Shown: positions 46,611 to 57,985 of the stretch, one piece after another
How positions within the stretch are numbered: position 1 is the first letter of the stretch
Layout: every line of letters begins with the position of its first letter
DNA from: Litoditis marina
Lineage: Eukaryota; Nematoda; Chromadorea; Rhabditida; Rhabditidae
DNA: 64,000 bases
Direction of reading: 5' to 3'
Assembly: GCA_964036275.1 (NCBI GenBank)
Contig: OZ038433.1
Coordinates: 20,108,485-20,172,484 of the forward strand
The notes under the pieces: generated by a model
What the model was told of the DNA's origin: nothing
Seen by the model: the letters and a program-made list of their open reading frames with translations, nothing else
The model's database searches: none
Translations under genes and position numbers: made by a program

Positions 46611-47180
46611 CCGCGGTTAAACATTTCAATGGCTTGCTACAAATTGTTTAATCGCCATAATGAACAGAACGCCGGTTGGGACAGGAAAAAAAAACCGTAT
46701 TTTCTCTTTTCACTTTTCAATTCCTGTTTTGAATGAAAACAATGGTTAAATACTGCAATTTTATTCAATTAAATATCACAGAAATACAATATAAACCACT
46801 TAAACATGAAGAAAGGAACATATTCTTATTTAACATGGAAATCGCACACAGAATGGAGATTAGAGTGATCTTCATCTTCTACTCGGCTGTCTTCGGGTCT
46901 CTTCAGAATCTAATCGAGTTGCTTGATTGTAAACCTCTTGGACCATATCGACCATCGCAAGCTGAAACTATGCAATTTTTCAAAAAGTATTGGACGAATT
47001 CGAACCACTGTCGCTCAACTTAACGACATTTCAACAAACAAACGAGCATATATTACGTGCGAAACCCGGATCAGTTTGCATTAGCACAAAAATCTGTTTG
47101 AAACGTTGTAGGAACCACTGAAAAACTATTATATAAAAACCATATTCAATGGTTTCCATACAACAGTAGTCTAAAAGGTA
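46611..47180. other. Intron sequence without recognised feature
   Basis: AT-rich. One 96-codon plus-strand frame (46733-47023) without recognised domains. Confidence 0.3.
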
Positions 47181-47750
47181 TGAAAACTTCGGAACCGGAA
47201 GTTAAACAGCCAGTATATAATAACGGAACGTATTTCATCATTGAATCTAGTTTGCACGTAGTCATTGAACATAGATCGCCGGCAAGGGTAGCACCATAAC
47301 GATTCCGGGGAAAATTGTACAATTGCCCCCCCCCCCCCGTAGTACTATCACCCCCCTCCCAATACGATTTCCTATAGAGAAGGGGGTGATTGTAAATGGG
47401 GGGTAATTGTACAATGTCGACGTTTAACAATCACCCCCCCCCCACAATACAAAATGGGGGGTAATAGTACAACCCCGGACCTGTTTAACAATCACCCCCC
47501 ACAATACAAAATGGGGGGTAATAGTACAACCCCGGACCTGTTTAACAATCGCCCCACACTCAATCCAAACCTGCAGTAAAGAAGGACGTTGTACAATCAC
47601 CCCCCCCCCCCCCCCCCCCTAGGGGTGGGGGGCGATTGTACTACGGGTCGGATTCCAGCCTATTTCGGCTCAAGGGGGGGACGATTGTACAATAAACCCC
47701 GATTCCGTTATTATATACTGGCTGTTTAACTTCCGGTTCCGAAGTTTTCA
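47181..47750. mobile_element. 570-bp element with 48-bp perfect TIRs and C/G runs
   Basis: TIRs 47181-47228 and 47703-47750 are perfect reverse complements starting TGAAAACTTCGGAACC. The interior has two or three ~58-bp repeats around TGGGGGGTAATAGTACAACC and many C6-C18 and G5-G7 runs of both polarities. It is non-coding and resembles a MITE. The target duplication is unclear. Confidence 0.75.
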
Positions 47751-48070
47751 GATCTTTGGTGACAAATTTGGGAAAATTGAAGTATTGCCCCCTACTTTAG
47801 TTGAGTCCCCCCGTAGCACTTCAACCCCCCACCAAAGCTAAAACCTAAAAATCTAAGAGAAGGGGGGGGGGGGGGTCAAAAATAAACTTCGACATTTACT
47901 ATTCAATACCGGAAATGTTTACTTTTCACCCCCCACCCTCAAACTTTTGTATTGCAGGTGATAAATTGAATTATCACCCCCGGTGAGGGGGGGGGGGGGT
48001 CAAACTACAATTCCCCAAACGCAATAGGATTTCAGAAAGGTGGGGGGTAGAAAGTCAATGTTCCCACAAA
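47751..48070. repeat. C/G-run segment
   Basis: Adjacent DNA with runs of 9-13 C or G (e.g. about 47863-47875 and 47987-47999) separated by AT-rich sequence. Possible G-quadruplex former. No gene. Confidence 0.65.
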
Positions 48071-48210
48071 TTTTGACGTTTATAACCATCCAAATAGGAA
48101 AAAACAGCTTAGTTGTGTGAAAATTAACGGCGAGCGCATTCTTCATCTACCTAACTACTAAACAGATTTTTGATGAACCTGAAACTATCTCCAAACGAAA
48201 ACCTGCCCTC

Positions 48211-48420
48211 TTGGCGGTTTACACATACAACCAGGTTGCATGTGTGAAGAAAATTCGGTTGCTTTCGGTTGATTTTCAAATGCAATGGAACACAATTGTT
48301 GGACATTTTCCTGTTTTTAATGCAATTTTGTTGCTTTGGTTGCATTTGGAAAGCAACCGAACTGTCTTCACATGCTGCATTGGCACATTGGTTGCATGTG
48401 TAACTGACCCCCTTTTCACA
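48211..48420. mobile_element. MITE of the GGTTGCATGTGT family, copy 1
   Basis: Ends carry TTACACATACAACC and GGTTGCATGTGTAA in inverted orientation. Related to 51646-51854. Confidence 0.55.
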
Positions 48421-49739
48421 TGTCACACACATATTTTGGTTTTCACAGTTAGTTCTGAGAAGGTTTAACGAAAAGGTTAGGTTTTACACAAGACCTGTTC
48501 TTCAACAATGTTGTTTAATAGAAGCCAAACCAACCTGCTCTAAGTAAAACGATGTTCTTCCGTGAAGATTCCGGTACCGGTACGTTTCTTCTCGTCGTAC
48601 CTGTCGATCATCAAGACAACCGCATTTAGGAGCCGATAGAGCACTGTAAAAGTATGATTAACGTTTTACTAAGAAACTGTTATTGGTCAACATCGTATTC
48701 CTCAATCTAGATTAGGGCAGGGCTGACCCGCCATAGTCCAGCGAAGTGGTCTGAGCGGCCGAAAAAAATCGAAAAACGGGCTAATTCTGCCCAAAAACAG
48801 GAAAATTTGTCATTTTGCTGCAAAATCATTAATATTACTTGCTATTTGAATGGAAACGGACTTTTTTCACAGTCGGACCTTACTCATCGTCTATTCGAAA
48901 GTGGTCGTTTTCCTGAGCCTAAACCTTAAGTTCTAAGTAAGCATTAACTGGTATGTTAAAAGAATGTTGTATGAGAATATCGAAAAAGATCGATATTACT
49001 GAACTCCCCGCTTTGACTTATCTGTCGCTTCTGCGACTGAGTTAAAATTAAAAATATAACGTAAAACATGGATATTTGTAACGAAATTATCAAAAAATCT
49101 ACACGTATCAATCCTCCTAAAACTCTGAATGATATCCGTTTATATTCTATATCCCTCCCCGGTTTGGCACAAAATGGGAAGTTTCGATTTGTGACAGCCA
49201 GAATATAGGGCGATTCGAAGTAAAAATCCAGTTAGAAGAGAAAGCCATTGAGTAAACGTTCCCGAAACCAGAGAGAGAGAAACTTTAATAAATCTTCAGG
49301 ATGACTAAAACGAACTTTCTTCACTAATTTCCACTTTATAACAATTAACAATCGTTTTTGAGCCTTGTCAAAATACACAGCATGTTTGGAATCGGTACTC
49401 CTTAATCATTCTCCAATTGCAGGCAGAATAAGGTTCATGAATGGGCAAAACTGCCATATTTCTGATTGAACTTCTGCAATTTTTCTGTGAACTTACCTAA
49501 AAATCCGACTTCGACGTTTCTCACGAATAAGAATCAATCCTATTTCAGGCGAAGGGAGAAGAACATCAGTTCTGAGTGTCTGAAATTACGTTCGGAAGCT
49601 GAGAATGAAAAAGAATGAACAACAACAAAATAACAATGAAAAAGAAAAAAAATTAAAAATAGAGAGAGAAAAATATGCGAGCAATTGCATAATACGAAGT
49701 CCGCCGCTCCACATTACGATCACGTAAAAACCGTGCAGC
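48421..49739. other. Intron sequence without recognised feature
   Basis: AT-rich. No gene or clear repeat. Confidence 0.3.
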
Positions 49740-49875
49740 GTACTCAGACAAACTAGCGGGCGCTCCGCGGACTTTGGTAGCGGTTTCGGGCGCTCCGCGG
49801 GTGTTCCGCGGAACAGCCGCAACCTATTTTTTGCAAAAAATTTAGCTTGCGGTTCCGCGGAGCACCCGCAGAAAT
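49740..49875. repeat. CCGCGG-rich palindromic block
   Basis: GCGCTCCGCGG occurs twice and GTTCCGCGG twice, with inverted GCGGTTCCGCGGAGCACC, in about 130 bp. Confidence 0.6.
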
Positions 49876-51645
49876 GTAGGAGTATGAAGTTCAGTAGCGC
49901 GCTAGAAATCGGCGCGAAATCTTTAAGCCGCCGCTATAAATTTCACGCAGTTTTTTGTCGCCGTCTAATAGCAGACCATTGAAAATTTCCATTTTTTTGT
50001 CGCGCGCTAGAAAAAAAGTGAAAATTTTTTGTTGAATTGTCGCTGGCTAATGATGGGCATTTGTCTGAGTTGTTGTAACTGTGAACTCAGTCACTGAGAA
50101 TATACCATTTTAAACGGGTTATATCTATCATATAAAAAGTGATACACATATAATGTCAACATGTAGAATTGACTTTTGATAGATCCATACTTAGAATAAA
50201 AAAAATAAGTTGGAAATTTAAAAAAAGTGTTTACTGAGCAAGAACCAACCTAGGGCGTCAGTATCTATCCAGTCATATTCATACCCCATTCCCTCCCAAA
50301 GCCACGTTTCATCAGTAAACATTATATACGCATTCTCTGCTCTGTAGTCATGTATTTTCTTCAAATACTTGTGTCTCCAGTCCACGAGATCTTTACGCTC
50401 GAACAATAGACAACGATCTCGAACTTTTCTATAGGAGAAACCAATGGCATTCAAGAGCCGACAGATTCCGGTCACTCAGGTTATAATTGAAACCTGTCAA
50501 ATCTTTGTGCAGCTTTTGATTGAAAGTAGATATGACTATCCGCTCCCCTCGCGAATAATGTGAATGAATATCACGTCTTATCTTTTCAACAACCATTTGA
50601 GGAACTCTAGAAACGAGACGCTGCCCTTTTTGTTTCACTGACTGAGACACATAATCGTGATTTGAGCACGGTGGTAGGACACCAGAAACATGGGAAGAGG
50701 CGTAGTCATGATCTTTAGAAACTGCACTGGAAAGGGAGGAAACGTGTTGAACTGATCTGCGAGATACTCCGAGGGCAGCGGCTGTCATTCCCACGGGATC
50801 CTTGAAGGGTGGCAGATATTCACCGACAGCCTTCGCAAGACCACAGTTCTAACGGAAGAGTCGAGCAATTAGGACTTTCACCTTCTCACAGAACTTCGAG
50901 CCAGCCGAGGGCTTGAGACCAAGCGTATTGACAGAAAAACCAAGTTTTTCAACAACCTCTGATAATGCCTAAAACGAAATGTAAATGTTTCCATAATAAT
51001 CATAATAAATGAAATCGCAAACAAGACGGTGCTCGTCAGCCTGTCCACCGATGCAAAAACAGAATAAAGTGTTCGTGTGATAATTATGTTACAGTGGACG
51101 AGCCATCATTACCCACGAACTCGGTTGGACTAGAGGCACATAACCGTTTTGTCTGTGTGTTTTTTTGTCATAAACAGACTCTCATTTTTTCGAAAAAATC
51201 GAAAAAATTTGAAGAGTGATGCAACATTTTTGAATCTTAAAACTAAATTTTGAATTTGAGAAACGGGTTCCTTTTTCGCGGAATAGCCATAATAAAACAG
51301 CGTGTGATCATGATAGCACGTTTCGCCTCTACCCACAGACGTGACTACTTAACTTAAAGTTATATTCTCTCTCCCGAGGCTCATCAGTGAGGAAGAGAGA
51401 GAATCGCTAAGTCCTACCGATTAGATTATATGAACAGTAACTATTGAAACAATTCAAAACACTCAATATTGTGTACTTTCAGGAATTTAACGAACTATCA
51501 TCGTGAAATATTTTACCTACAACCTTTTATTTTTCAATTCTAAAAAGAAAAAATCATCCTAACTGAGTTTGTTTCGGTTTTGAATACTACTTAACAACAA
51601 TTAAAGAATGAACCCGTTTATATCATTCAAAAAGGTGGAATCGAT

Positions 51646-51854
51646 GTAAAAGACCAATTACACATGCAACCGGGTTGCATCACAATTGCAACGAAAGTCA
51701 AATTTAATAACCAAAAAGTCTTAAAGTGGACAAATTAGTTTGCAATCAAAAGGCAACCCGGTTGCATTTGAAAGCAACCAATCGTTCTGTACACATGCAA
51801 CCGGGTTGCATTTTGGTTACATGCACCACGGTTGCATGTGTAATGGCCTTTTAC
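51646..51854. mobile_element. MITE of the GGTTGCATGTGT family, copy 2 (209 bp)
   Basis: Imperfect TIRs of about 28 bp beginning GTAAAAG and containing TTACACATGCAACC. Internal GCAACCGGGTTGC palindromes occur. It sits in intron 3 of the transposase gene. Confidence 0.65.
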
Positions 51855-52956
51855 CACAACAACAATGTTCCACCCTTTTCGAATGATACAAACTGGTTCG
51901 ATTTTGTAAATAATGAGTTACGTACCGTAATCTCCTTGCCAGTCTGGACTCCGTAGCTCATCATTGCTACCCTGGTTGTACCGTCATATTTCACCGACTG
52001 GAGAATTCGCGCCGATCGAATCTGGTAGTGACGTTTCTTGAAAGGTGGAATCCAGCCATTCCCTCCTGAACAATTGATGTACACTATAAAACTAGTGAAT
52101 GAAAAACAAATATAATATAGAAACACCTACACGTACTGTCGAATGACAATAAAGATAATCGAGTTTTAACATCCCTAATGCAGTTTGTTTAAATTAGAGG
52201 TAATGTAACACATCGCACTTTGCTCTTCCTGCCATTGGGAAATAAAATATTTCTCAGCCCAGTTGTTAATGTCGAGCACTAAAAATGAGCACTAATGATC
52301 AAGAGTTAGTGGCCGGCAACACGGTATAGAGAATATACAATGCAAAAAATACTATTGAATACAAATGAAAAATATAATCGAACCTGAATGTGCATCTATC
52401 GGTCCGGATGCCGTGTTTGAAGAGCCCCCAAGTTGAGCTGAAAGAGTTGAGCATATTGGGGAGTTGAAAGAATATTCATAACATGGTTCTCGACAAATTG
52501 AGATAACGTTCGCATAGTTAAACAAATATGATTACCTTCGAGTGTATTACATAGCTAGCTACATCGAGAACAATAATTTGACGTGATATTACATTGAAGT
52601 TTACCGATAAGGACAACGGTTTGCTAAAACGCTGATCGAAGTGTCGTACTTCATATTTAATTTCATAGTTTACCATATTCAATAGACAATTTATATGGTA
52701 TGCTGCTCCCTCAACTTAAACTTGCGAAAAACTGAAAGAGTGCATAAAATTCGGAATAAAACTGAAACTATTTACAGCCAGATTATTCTGTAGAATAGGA
52801 AGACTGCATTCCTCACCTTCAACAGTTAAGTGAGACTATTTTACCACACTTAAAAGATAAAGTAAAAATCGAAGCTGTGAAAAAAAACAGAAACTCACTG
52901 TCTTGACCATCGTCTTTGCTGAAGTAAGGGTAATTACGACCCTTTGGGCGACCCAT

Positions 52957-53367
52957 AATTACCGATTCCCTGACCGACGCTTCCAAAGGAGAACTGTAAT
53001 TAACACCTCAACATTGAAGACCAAGACAAGAGCAACATGCATGGGGGGAACTAAATTATCATAGTTTACGTAATAATTATACTGTCGAACACTTAAAATT
53101 TGGTTTTGACGAATGATAGAACGAGCAGCGGCTTCAACCTAGTATCAAAGTACTGAGTATACTCACAATAATGAAGTAAAAAAGGGTAATAAGTTAAAAA
53201 GAGCAATTATAATGACTGATATGATGCAATAATAGGGAATCAAAAAGGAAACCAGGACGGCCCACTCAATTTGTGCCGTCAAAGCGAAAATGCCAACACA
53301 GGCCGCAAAAAGTTTATACCGTTTTTGCGACCTTTTCCCTGGAACGACACCTATAGGGATGTACGAT
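52957..53367. other. 5' flank of the transposase gene
   Basis: TTACAG acceptor-like site at about 52992, so exon 1 may extend upstream as 5' UTR after another intron. No TIR seen. Confidence 0.3.
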
Positions 53368-53430
53368 ATAAGTTCTGATCAGTGAAGTCGATCATGAGAC
53401 TGTGATAATCAGTTTAACATGTTCATGAAT
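53368..53430 (+). repeat. 62-bp direct repeat, copy 1
   Basis: ATAAGTTCTGATCAGTGAAG through TTTAACATGTTCATGA, exact copy at 53812-53873. Confidence 0.85.
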
Positions 53431-53505
53431 CCCAGAATAAATCACTCTCAGATTGAGTTTCACCGTTAATTGACCCTTTCTAAGATATTACCATCGTTTA
53501 AAAAT
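53425..53505 (-). repeat. Dispersed relative of the TGACGTCA repeat
   Basis: The minus strand shares GATATTACCATC-complement, AGAAAGGGTCAA and GGTGAAACTCAATCT with 41130-41195. Confidence 0.6.
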
Positions 53506-53811
53506 AACAAAAGTGTTCACCTACTTAGTCGAAAAGAAAAAAAAGTGAAATGATCGTTTGTGTTATTATTTTTTATTGTTTTTGAACTGCACAGACGGAT
53601 TTTAATTCACAATTCAATTAGAAGCGACCTGTACACTAAACCACATAAGGTTAAACTGAAAATCTGGTTAAACTTGCCCCGACAGTTCAAAATTGAAATA
53701 TAACGTCGCCCACGTTTCATATGACCGGCTTTGTTTGGTTGAAAAACCCTGTTTCCCTCTAGGTTACTCAACATGTGAGAATTATAGAATGTACCTGCTT
53801 AAGTGAATATA
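53506..53811. other. Interval between the 62-bp repeats
   Basis: AT-rich. No gene. Confidence 0.3.
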
Positions 53812-53873
53812 TAAGTTCTGATCAGTGAAGTCGATCATGAGACTGTGATAATCAGTTTAACATGTTCATGACC
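53812..53873 (+). repeat. 62-bp direct repeat, copy 2
   Basis: See 53368-53430. Spacing 444 bp. Confidence 0.85.
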
Positions 53874-54404
53874 ACTACATATAAATTGTCTAAATAACTA
53901 AGTTCATATACTTCCATAGTTGTAACGTAGTTCTAACGTGTACCGAGAGAAAATTTTTACGCAGAAAAGGCTAAGAGGAAAAATAGGTCAAGTATGCTCC
54001 CTGTGTGAAGGTTTACGCAAAAATTGAAATGGATAGCAACAACATAGTTTTCTGGGAAACTGCTTGCGTACACATGCACAGTTTTCTGTCATTCCTGTTT
54101 GTACCTTTACAATTTGCATTGAACGGAAAAATCACACCCAAATGAATGCATACATAGATGTAATATATGTATTCGTGTGTTCAAGTAGTTTGCAACCTGG
54201 ATTGGAAAAATTTCAGTTTTGAAATATCAGAAGTTAGATAGATCGATTCTGGAATAAACTAACGCTACTAGTTGATACTAAATTGAAGTTAAGTTTTGCA
54301 ATAACTGGGCTCAGAACCTGCCAACAAAGACTAATTTGCGTTCAAGAAGTTTTTCTGCGAAACCGATCGGAAAGAACATTTATCTTGATTACTCTGAGAA
54401 AATG

Positions 54405-54500
54405 TTGACCATGGCAAACCTAAAATGTTGAAGCCCCCCCCCCTCCACATTTTTGGGTTTGCCATGGTCAAATCTGAAGTTTGGAAATGCCATGGTCAAA
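54405..54500. repeat. CCATGG foldback element, copy 1
   Basis: TTGACCATGGCAAACC and GGGTTTGCCATGGTCAAA flank a C-run loop, followed by another GCCATGGTCAAA. Confidence 0.75.
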
Positions 54501-55381
54501 TAGTACACAGCTAATGCTCAAAACCAAGAAAACAATGGTTGAAATCACTCCAAATGGTTTTTAGAGCTAGCAGAAACGATTGTTTGGAACTTATTACTTT
54601 TGGAAAAGTTATATAATGAAATAGCTAAGCAAAACTCCCGTTCATAAAATCACCACAACACAAATTCGATCATTTTGTCATTGTTTTTGGAGTTCTACGT
54701 CACAAGCTGTAAAATTTCTGAAAACTATGATATTATTCAGTTTAAGTAATTCCAGTTACATTAATAAATACAGTATTTCTCTCAATAATTGTTTGCTTCA
54801 TGTAATTTTCACTCTGAGCAGTAGCTCAGGGCAACACAACCGCGCTCCACCTATACCGTACTGTGTAAGTTTTAGACCTTTATTCGGGCCTATTTTCGAA
54901 ATTATCAAAAACTTCTATTTTTAATTTTTATTGTTATAAATCATATATATTTAAGTCTTTCTGTTATTGTAATTCAGTTATGCATATTATGAATGGAATT
55001 TCCAATGAATCCAACCTTACAAACTATTGTAGAGCGTTAGAATTGGGTTTATAGGCAATATTTTAGGCCACACATGTTTTTTTTAGTTATTCAACTTCAG
55101 AGAAAGATGTAAAATGTTGAGACGTTCTATTTTACAGTTTGGAATGTTAGTAGTCTGTTTCTTGTTAGCAGTAGAATCGGAAATTCAAGCAATTATATGG
55201 TATTAGCTCCATTTTTCGTTCGCTTTCTGCTTATAGTAATTCAGTTTTTAGCTCTCACCGATTAAAAATCACTTTATATGTTCTTCAGTCTCAGTTCGAG
55301 TACTGATCAACCGATGATGAAGGGTTACCCAATTATGCTGTGATTATTTGGTTCATTTTTGTGCATTCATCATTATTACCG
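54501..55381. other. AT-rich intergenic sequence
   Basis: No gene or clear repeat. Confidence 0.3.
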
Positions 55382-55391
55382 CTCATTTCAG

Positions 55392-57030
55392 TTTGCCCGT
55401 ACGTGGCTTCCTCATAACTTCGGGATACGATCTGGAGTGCGACTTTTTGAGGTTGGTTCGAATATCTATCACTCGCGCTGTCGCTGAGCAAACTCGTCCT
55501 TAGAAAAGCGAAGTTTTTGATACGTCTCTCCAGTTTCTCTGTATCCATAATGTGCAGTGAGTTTGAGAAACACTAATCGACTTTTTTCAACAATTTGTCC
55601 GCTCATTTTGTGATGTGAAACAGCTTACAGCTGAGCCAGATTGTCACACGAATACTGTTGTGGTTTGATTATTCGTTTTATTTTAAATCATTTGCCAACT
55701 TACCGCTCATTCCAGGAGGTCGCTGGACGTGACTTTCTCGAGAGTTCAAGCTGCAGTTCTACTTCTTGAGGTTTGTTTTTATGATCCTCACTTGCGCAAA
55801 CTTGTCTGCGTCTATGAATCGGTTTTAGCCAACAAGGTCTATTGTGCAGCTGAACTCAAGATATAATGCTTTGACCAGTTCAGCAGTAGACCTATGACCT
55901 TGTAAATCGCTTCAAATATCAATTGCGCTATTTGAGTCACAAAATACCATTTTGTGAGTTACCCGTTCATTCACTACTTACACGGCTATGCTGACTTACT
56001 GAATACGGCTAACTTTTTGACAGTTATTTATGTGTGTTAATCACCAAACATGTACATTGTGTTATGTACTCTATCTTAATCGTCTTCCCTTATTCCAGTG
56101 TCCATTTCTACCAGTCTGCTCCGAAAGGGTTTCCATCTGGAGTCTGTGGTCTCCGTCGTGAGTTTCGTCCTAGGAGCTAGGATGCTGTCTGGTCGTCGGA
56201 ACGTGGGCCACCTGCGCCGTCACCGGTTGGTTACTATTCTACTGCCATTACAGAAAAATCATTCCCCTTCCCCGTGTCACGGTCGGACAGTTCGTACCTC
56301 TGCGCGAACAACTTCCCCGTCCCGCTTTAGTACTTTCTCTTGAAAGCTGGCTGCTTACTGAATCCACTATATCTTGTTGTTTTCCGGCTGCAAATAATGA
56401 ATTTCCCAAGTATATGGAGCTAATGATCTTCTTAACTGTCGCGTTAGTCGCGTTATCCCAGCCGGACAGCTCAGCAATCAACCCCCCCCCCCCCCCAAAG
56501 AAAACTAGAGGGTGGGATAAATAAAAAAGGTAGAGATAGAAAGGTATGATAATACTGGTTCTTCTGCCACTACCCAGTTGTGTCTCAAACAGGTTGCTAA
56601 GAGGCCCATCGTTAACATCCTGATTCAAATTTGTTTTCAGTATTTGGCCTTTAAATAGGTCGTATAAATTATATGTTATCTACTCAATTGTGACCTAACC
56701 GTTCTTGTGTTTTATTGTACTTACTTAGGTGCTATTGATGGTTTTTACCGGACTGCCTCCTTTCTGACAACAATGCGTTATGCTGTAGAGTATTAGTTTC
56801 GTTGTATCTCTCAGAAGTCAGAAACGTGTGTTCCGTTGTCGAAAATATGTAGTCTTCATTGTAGATTTCGCAAGTACGTAGTTGTTATTTCTCCCCATTT
56901 GACCATATTCTTTTCAGACCCTCTGCGGTGGTGTCCTCTGACTACCACCTCCGTCTCCCAAGTGAACCGTCCGCTCGTCTCTGCCGCCTTCACCGAACGA
57001 TGCCTTCTCATCAGTGATCTTATGAAGTGA
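55392..57030 (+). other. Candidate multi-exon gene, unrecognised
   Basis: Three short splice-bounded blocks of similar length: 55392-55451 (TTTCAG acceptor, GAG|GTTGGT donor), 55716-55770 (TTCCAG, GAG|GTTTGT) and 56099-56157 (TTCCAG, GTC|GTGAGT). A frame through blocks 1 and 2 stays open (LPVRGFLITSG to VQAAVLLLE) and enters block 3 in phase. Block 4 (56918-57030) follows TTTTCAG and ends in stop codons. Blocks 1 and 2 look alike. No start codon, domain or homologue was recognised. It may be coding, non-coding or chance. Confidence 0.25.
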
Positions 57031-57723
57031 TGCGAGAGCCGGTTGCTCAACGGTTTGATTATTAATCAATCGTATTGTTTTTTTCATGTTAAACTTGTAG
57101 ACAACTGAATGATTGCTCTGTAGTATTTTCTCCTGTACTACCTTCTTTTTTTTTCTACGGGTTCCCTTCACATCACGGGTTGTTCAGTGTTCACTACAGT
57201 CTCGCATCTTTCGACTTTCGAATGACTTTCAACACATGTCTACTAGTGAACTGTTCGGGTGCCGGGCCTTCACGCTTCACGTCTATTTTGTTTCTTGTAG
57301 CTTGAACTCATCCATCTCTGTTAGTGCATTTCCATGGATGATTGATAATTTCACGTGTTAAACGTGAAGAAGTTGATGGGGCGGGAGGGGCGAGTGCAGC
57401 ACACTAGTAGGCGCATCCGTCATAGCCGTCTCAGTGCCATTATTCCCTGTTCACGTTTGTTCTTTACGATTTAGTTGATAGTTGATCTTTCCAATGATTT
57501 TTCCATTGGGCCCACGACCAAATATTGATTATCTTATCTGGATATCACATCTCACTTTCTTACCACAGCTTGTACATCATGTTAAGTTATCATCTAATTA
57601 TTATTCGTTCGAATTGTTGTAATTGTCTGATTGTTATGTTCTGTTTTGTTAATGCAAATACATTTTTGTTTGGCTTTATCAGCGAAATCAAAAGTAAAAT
57701 TCAGTATTGGTAATGGTTTTCAA
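57031..57723. other. Intergenic sequence
   Basis: No supported feature. A TTTCTTGTAG acceptor-like site lies at about 57300. Confidence 0.25.
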
Positions 57724-57871
57724 TTTGACCATGGCAAACCCAAAATTTGACCATGGCAAACCCAAATGATTTGACCATGGCATCGTGTACGCATGCCATG
57801 GTCAAAATTTGGGTTTGCCATGGTCGAAATTTGGGTTTGCCATGGTCGAAATTTGGGTTTGCCATGGTCAA
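57724..57871. repeat. CCATGG foldback array, copy 2
   Basis: Three TTTGACCATGGCAAACCCAA-type units are followed, after an 11-nt centre, by four inverted units TTTGGGTTTGCCATGGTCG. It forms one long foldback with CCATGG in every unit. Confidence 0.85.
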
Positions 57872-57912
57872 ATGTTTTTCGAAGTAGGATCAGTTTATGC
57901 GTTATTTGTTGT

Positions 57913-57985
57913 CTATCGCGCGCAGTGCGAAGCGCTGCGTGTGAGTTGTATTTGGTTGGGCCACCGCGCGCACATTTTTAGCTTT
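57913..57985 (+). repeat. GCGC-hairpin element copy 3
   Basis: CGCGCGCAGTGCGAAGCGCT followed by TTTGGTTGGGCCACC and GCGCGCAC. Confidence 0.6.

Larger units (their letters stand above)
46427..50249 (-). other. 3.8-kb intron 4 of the transposase gene
   Basis: Donor CTAG|GTTGGT and acceptor ATTTTAG|AA. Codon phase 1 is kept across it (DTDAL to ENNTKYL). It holds at least four small foldback or GC-rich elements, listed separately. Confidence 0.6.
44870..52956 (-). pseudogene. Seven-exon Tc1/mariner-superfamily DDE transposase gene (two lesions)
   Basis: The coding exons I join are 52956-52899, 52437-52384, 52065-51926, 50968-50250, 46426-46302, 46076-45903 and 45619-44870, about 2.0 kb. Every junction is GT-AG, and apart from the exon 4 lesion the phases agree. 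The start MGRPKGRNYP is AT-hook-like. Exon 4 has helix-turn-helix-like VGMTAAALGVSRRSVQH and the first catalytic D in FTDETW. Exon 6 has VLVMDNAPYHS (second D). Exon 7 has LPAYHCTLNPIEFFW (E), about 88 residues later. The C-terminus is an acidic E/D/S tail. Exon 4 has an in-frame TAG at about 50849-50851 (unless a 33-nt intron removes it) and a one-base frameshift near 50475-50490. It is either a recently dead transposon or a domesticated gene with assembly errors. TIRs were not found. Confidence 0.7.

Noticed and set aside
46733..47023. 96-codon plus-strand frame in the transposase intron
   Set aside because: No recognisable domain, splice or promoter context, and AT-rich composition. Likely chance.
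48151..48468. Open frames on both strands (cysteine-rich)
   Set aside because: They coincide with a MITE full of GGTTGCAT palindromes. Cysteines come from TGC/GCA words.
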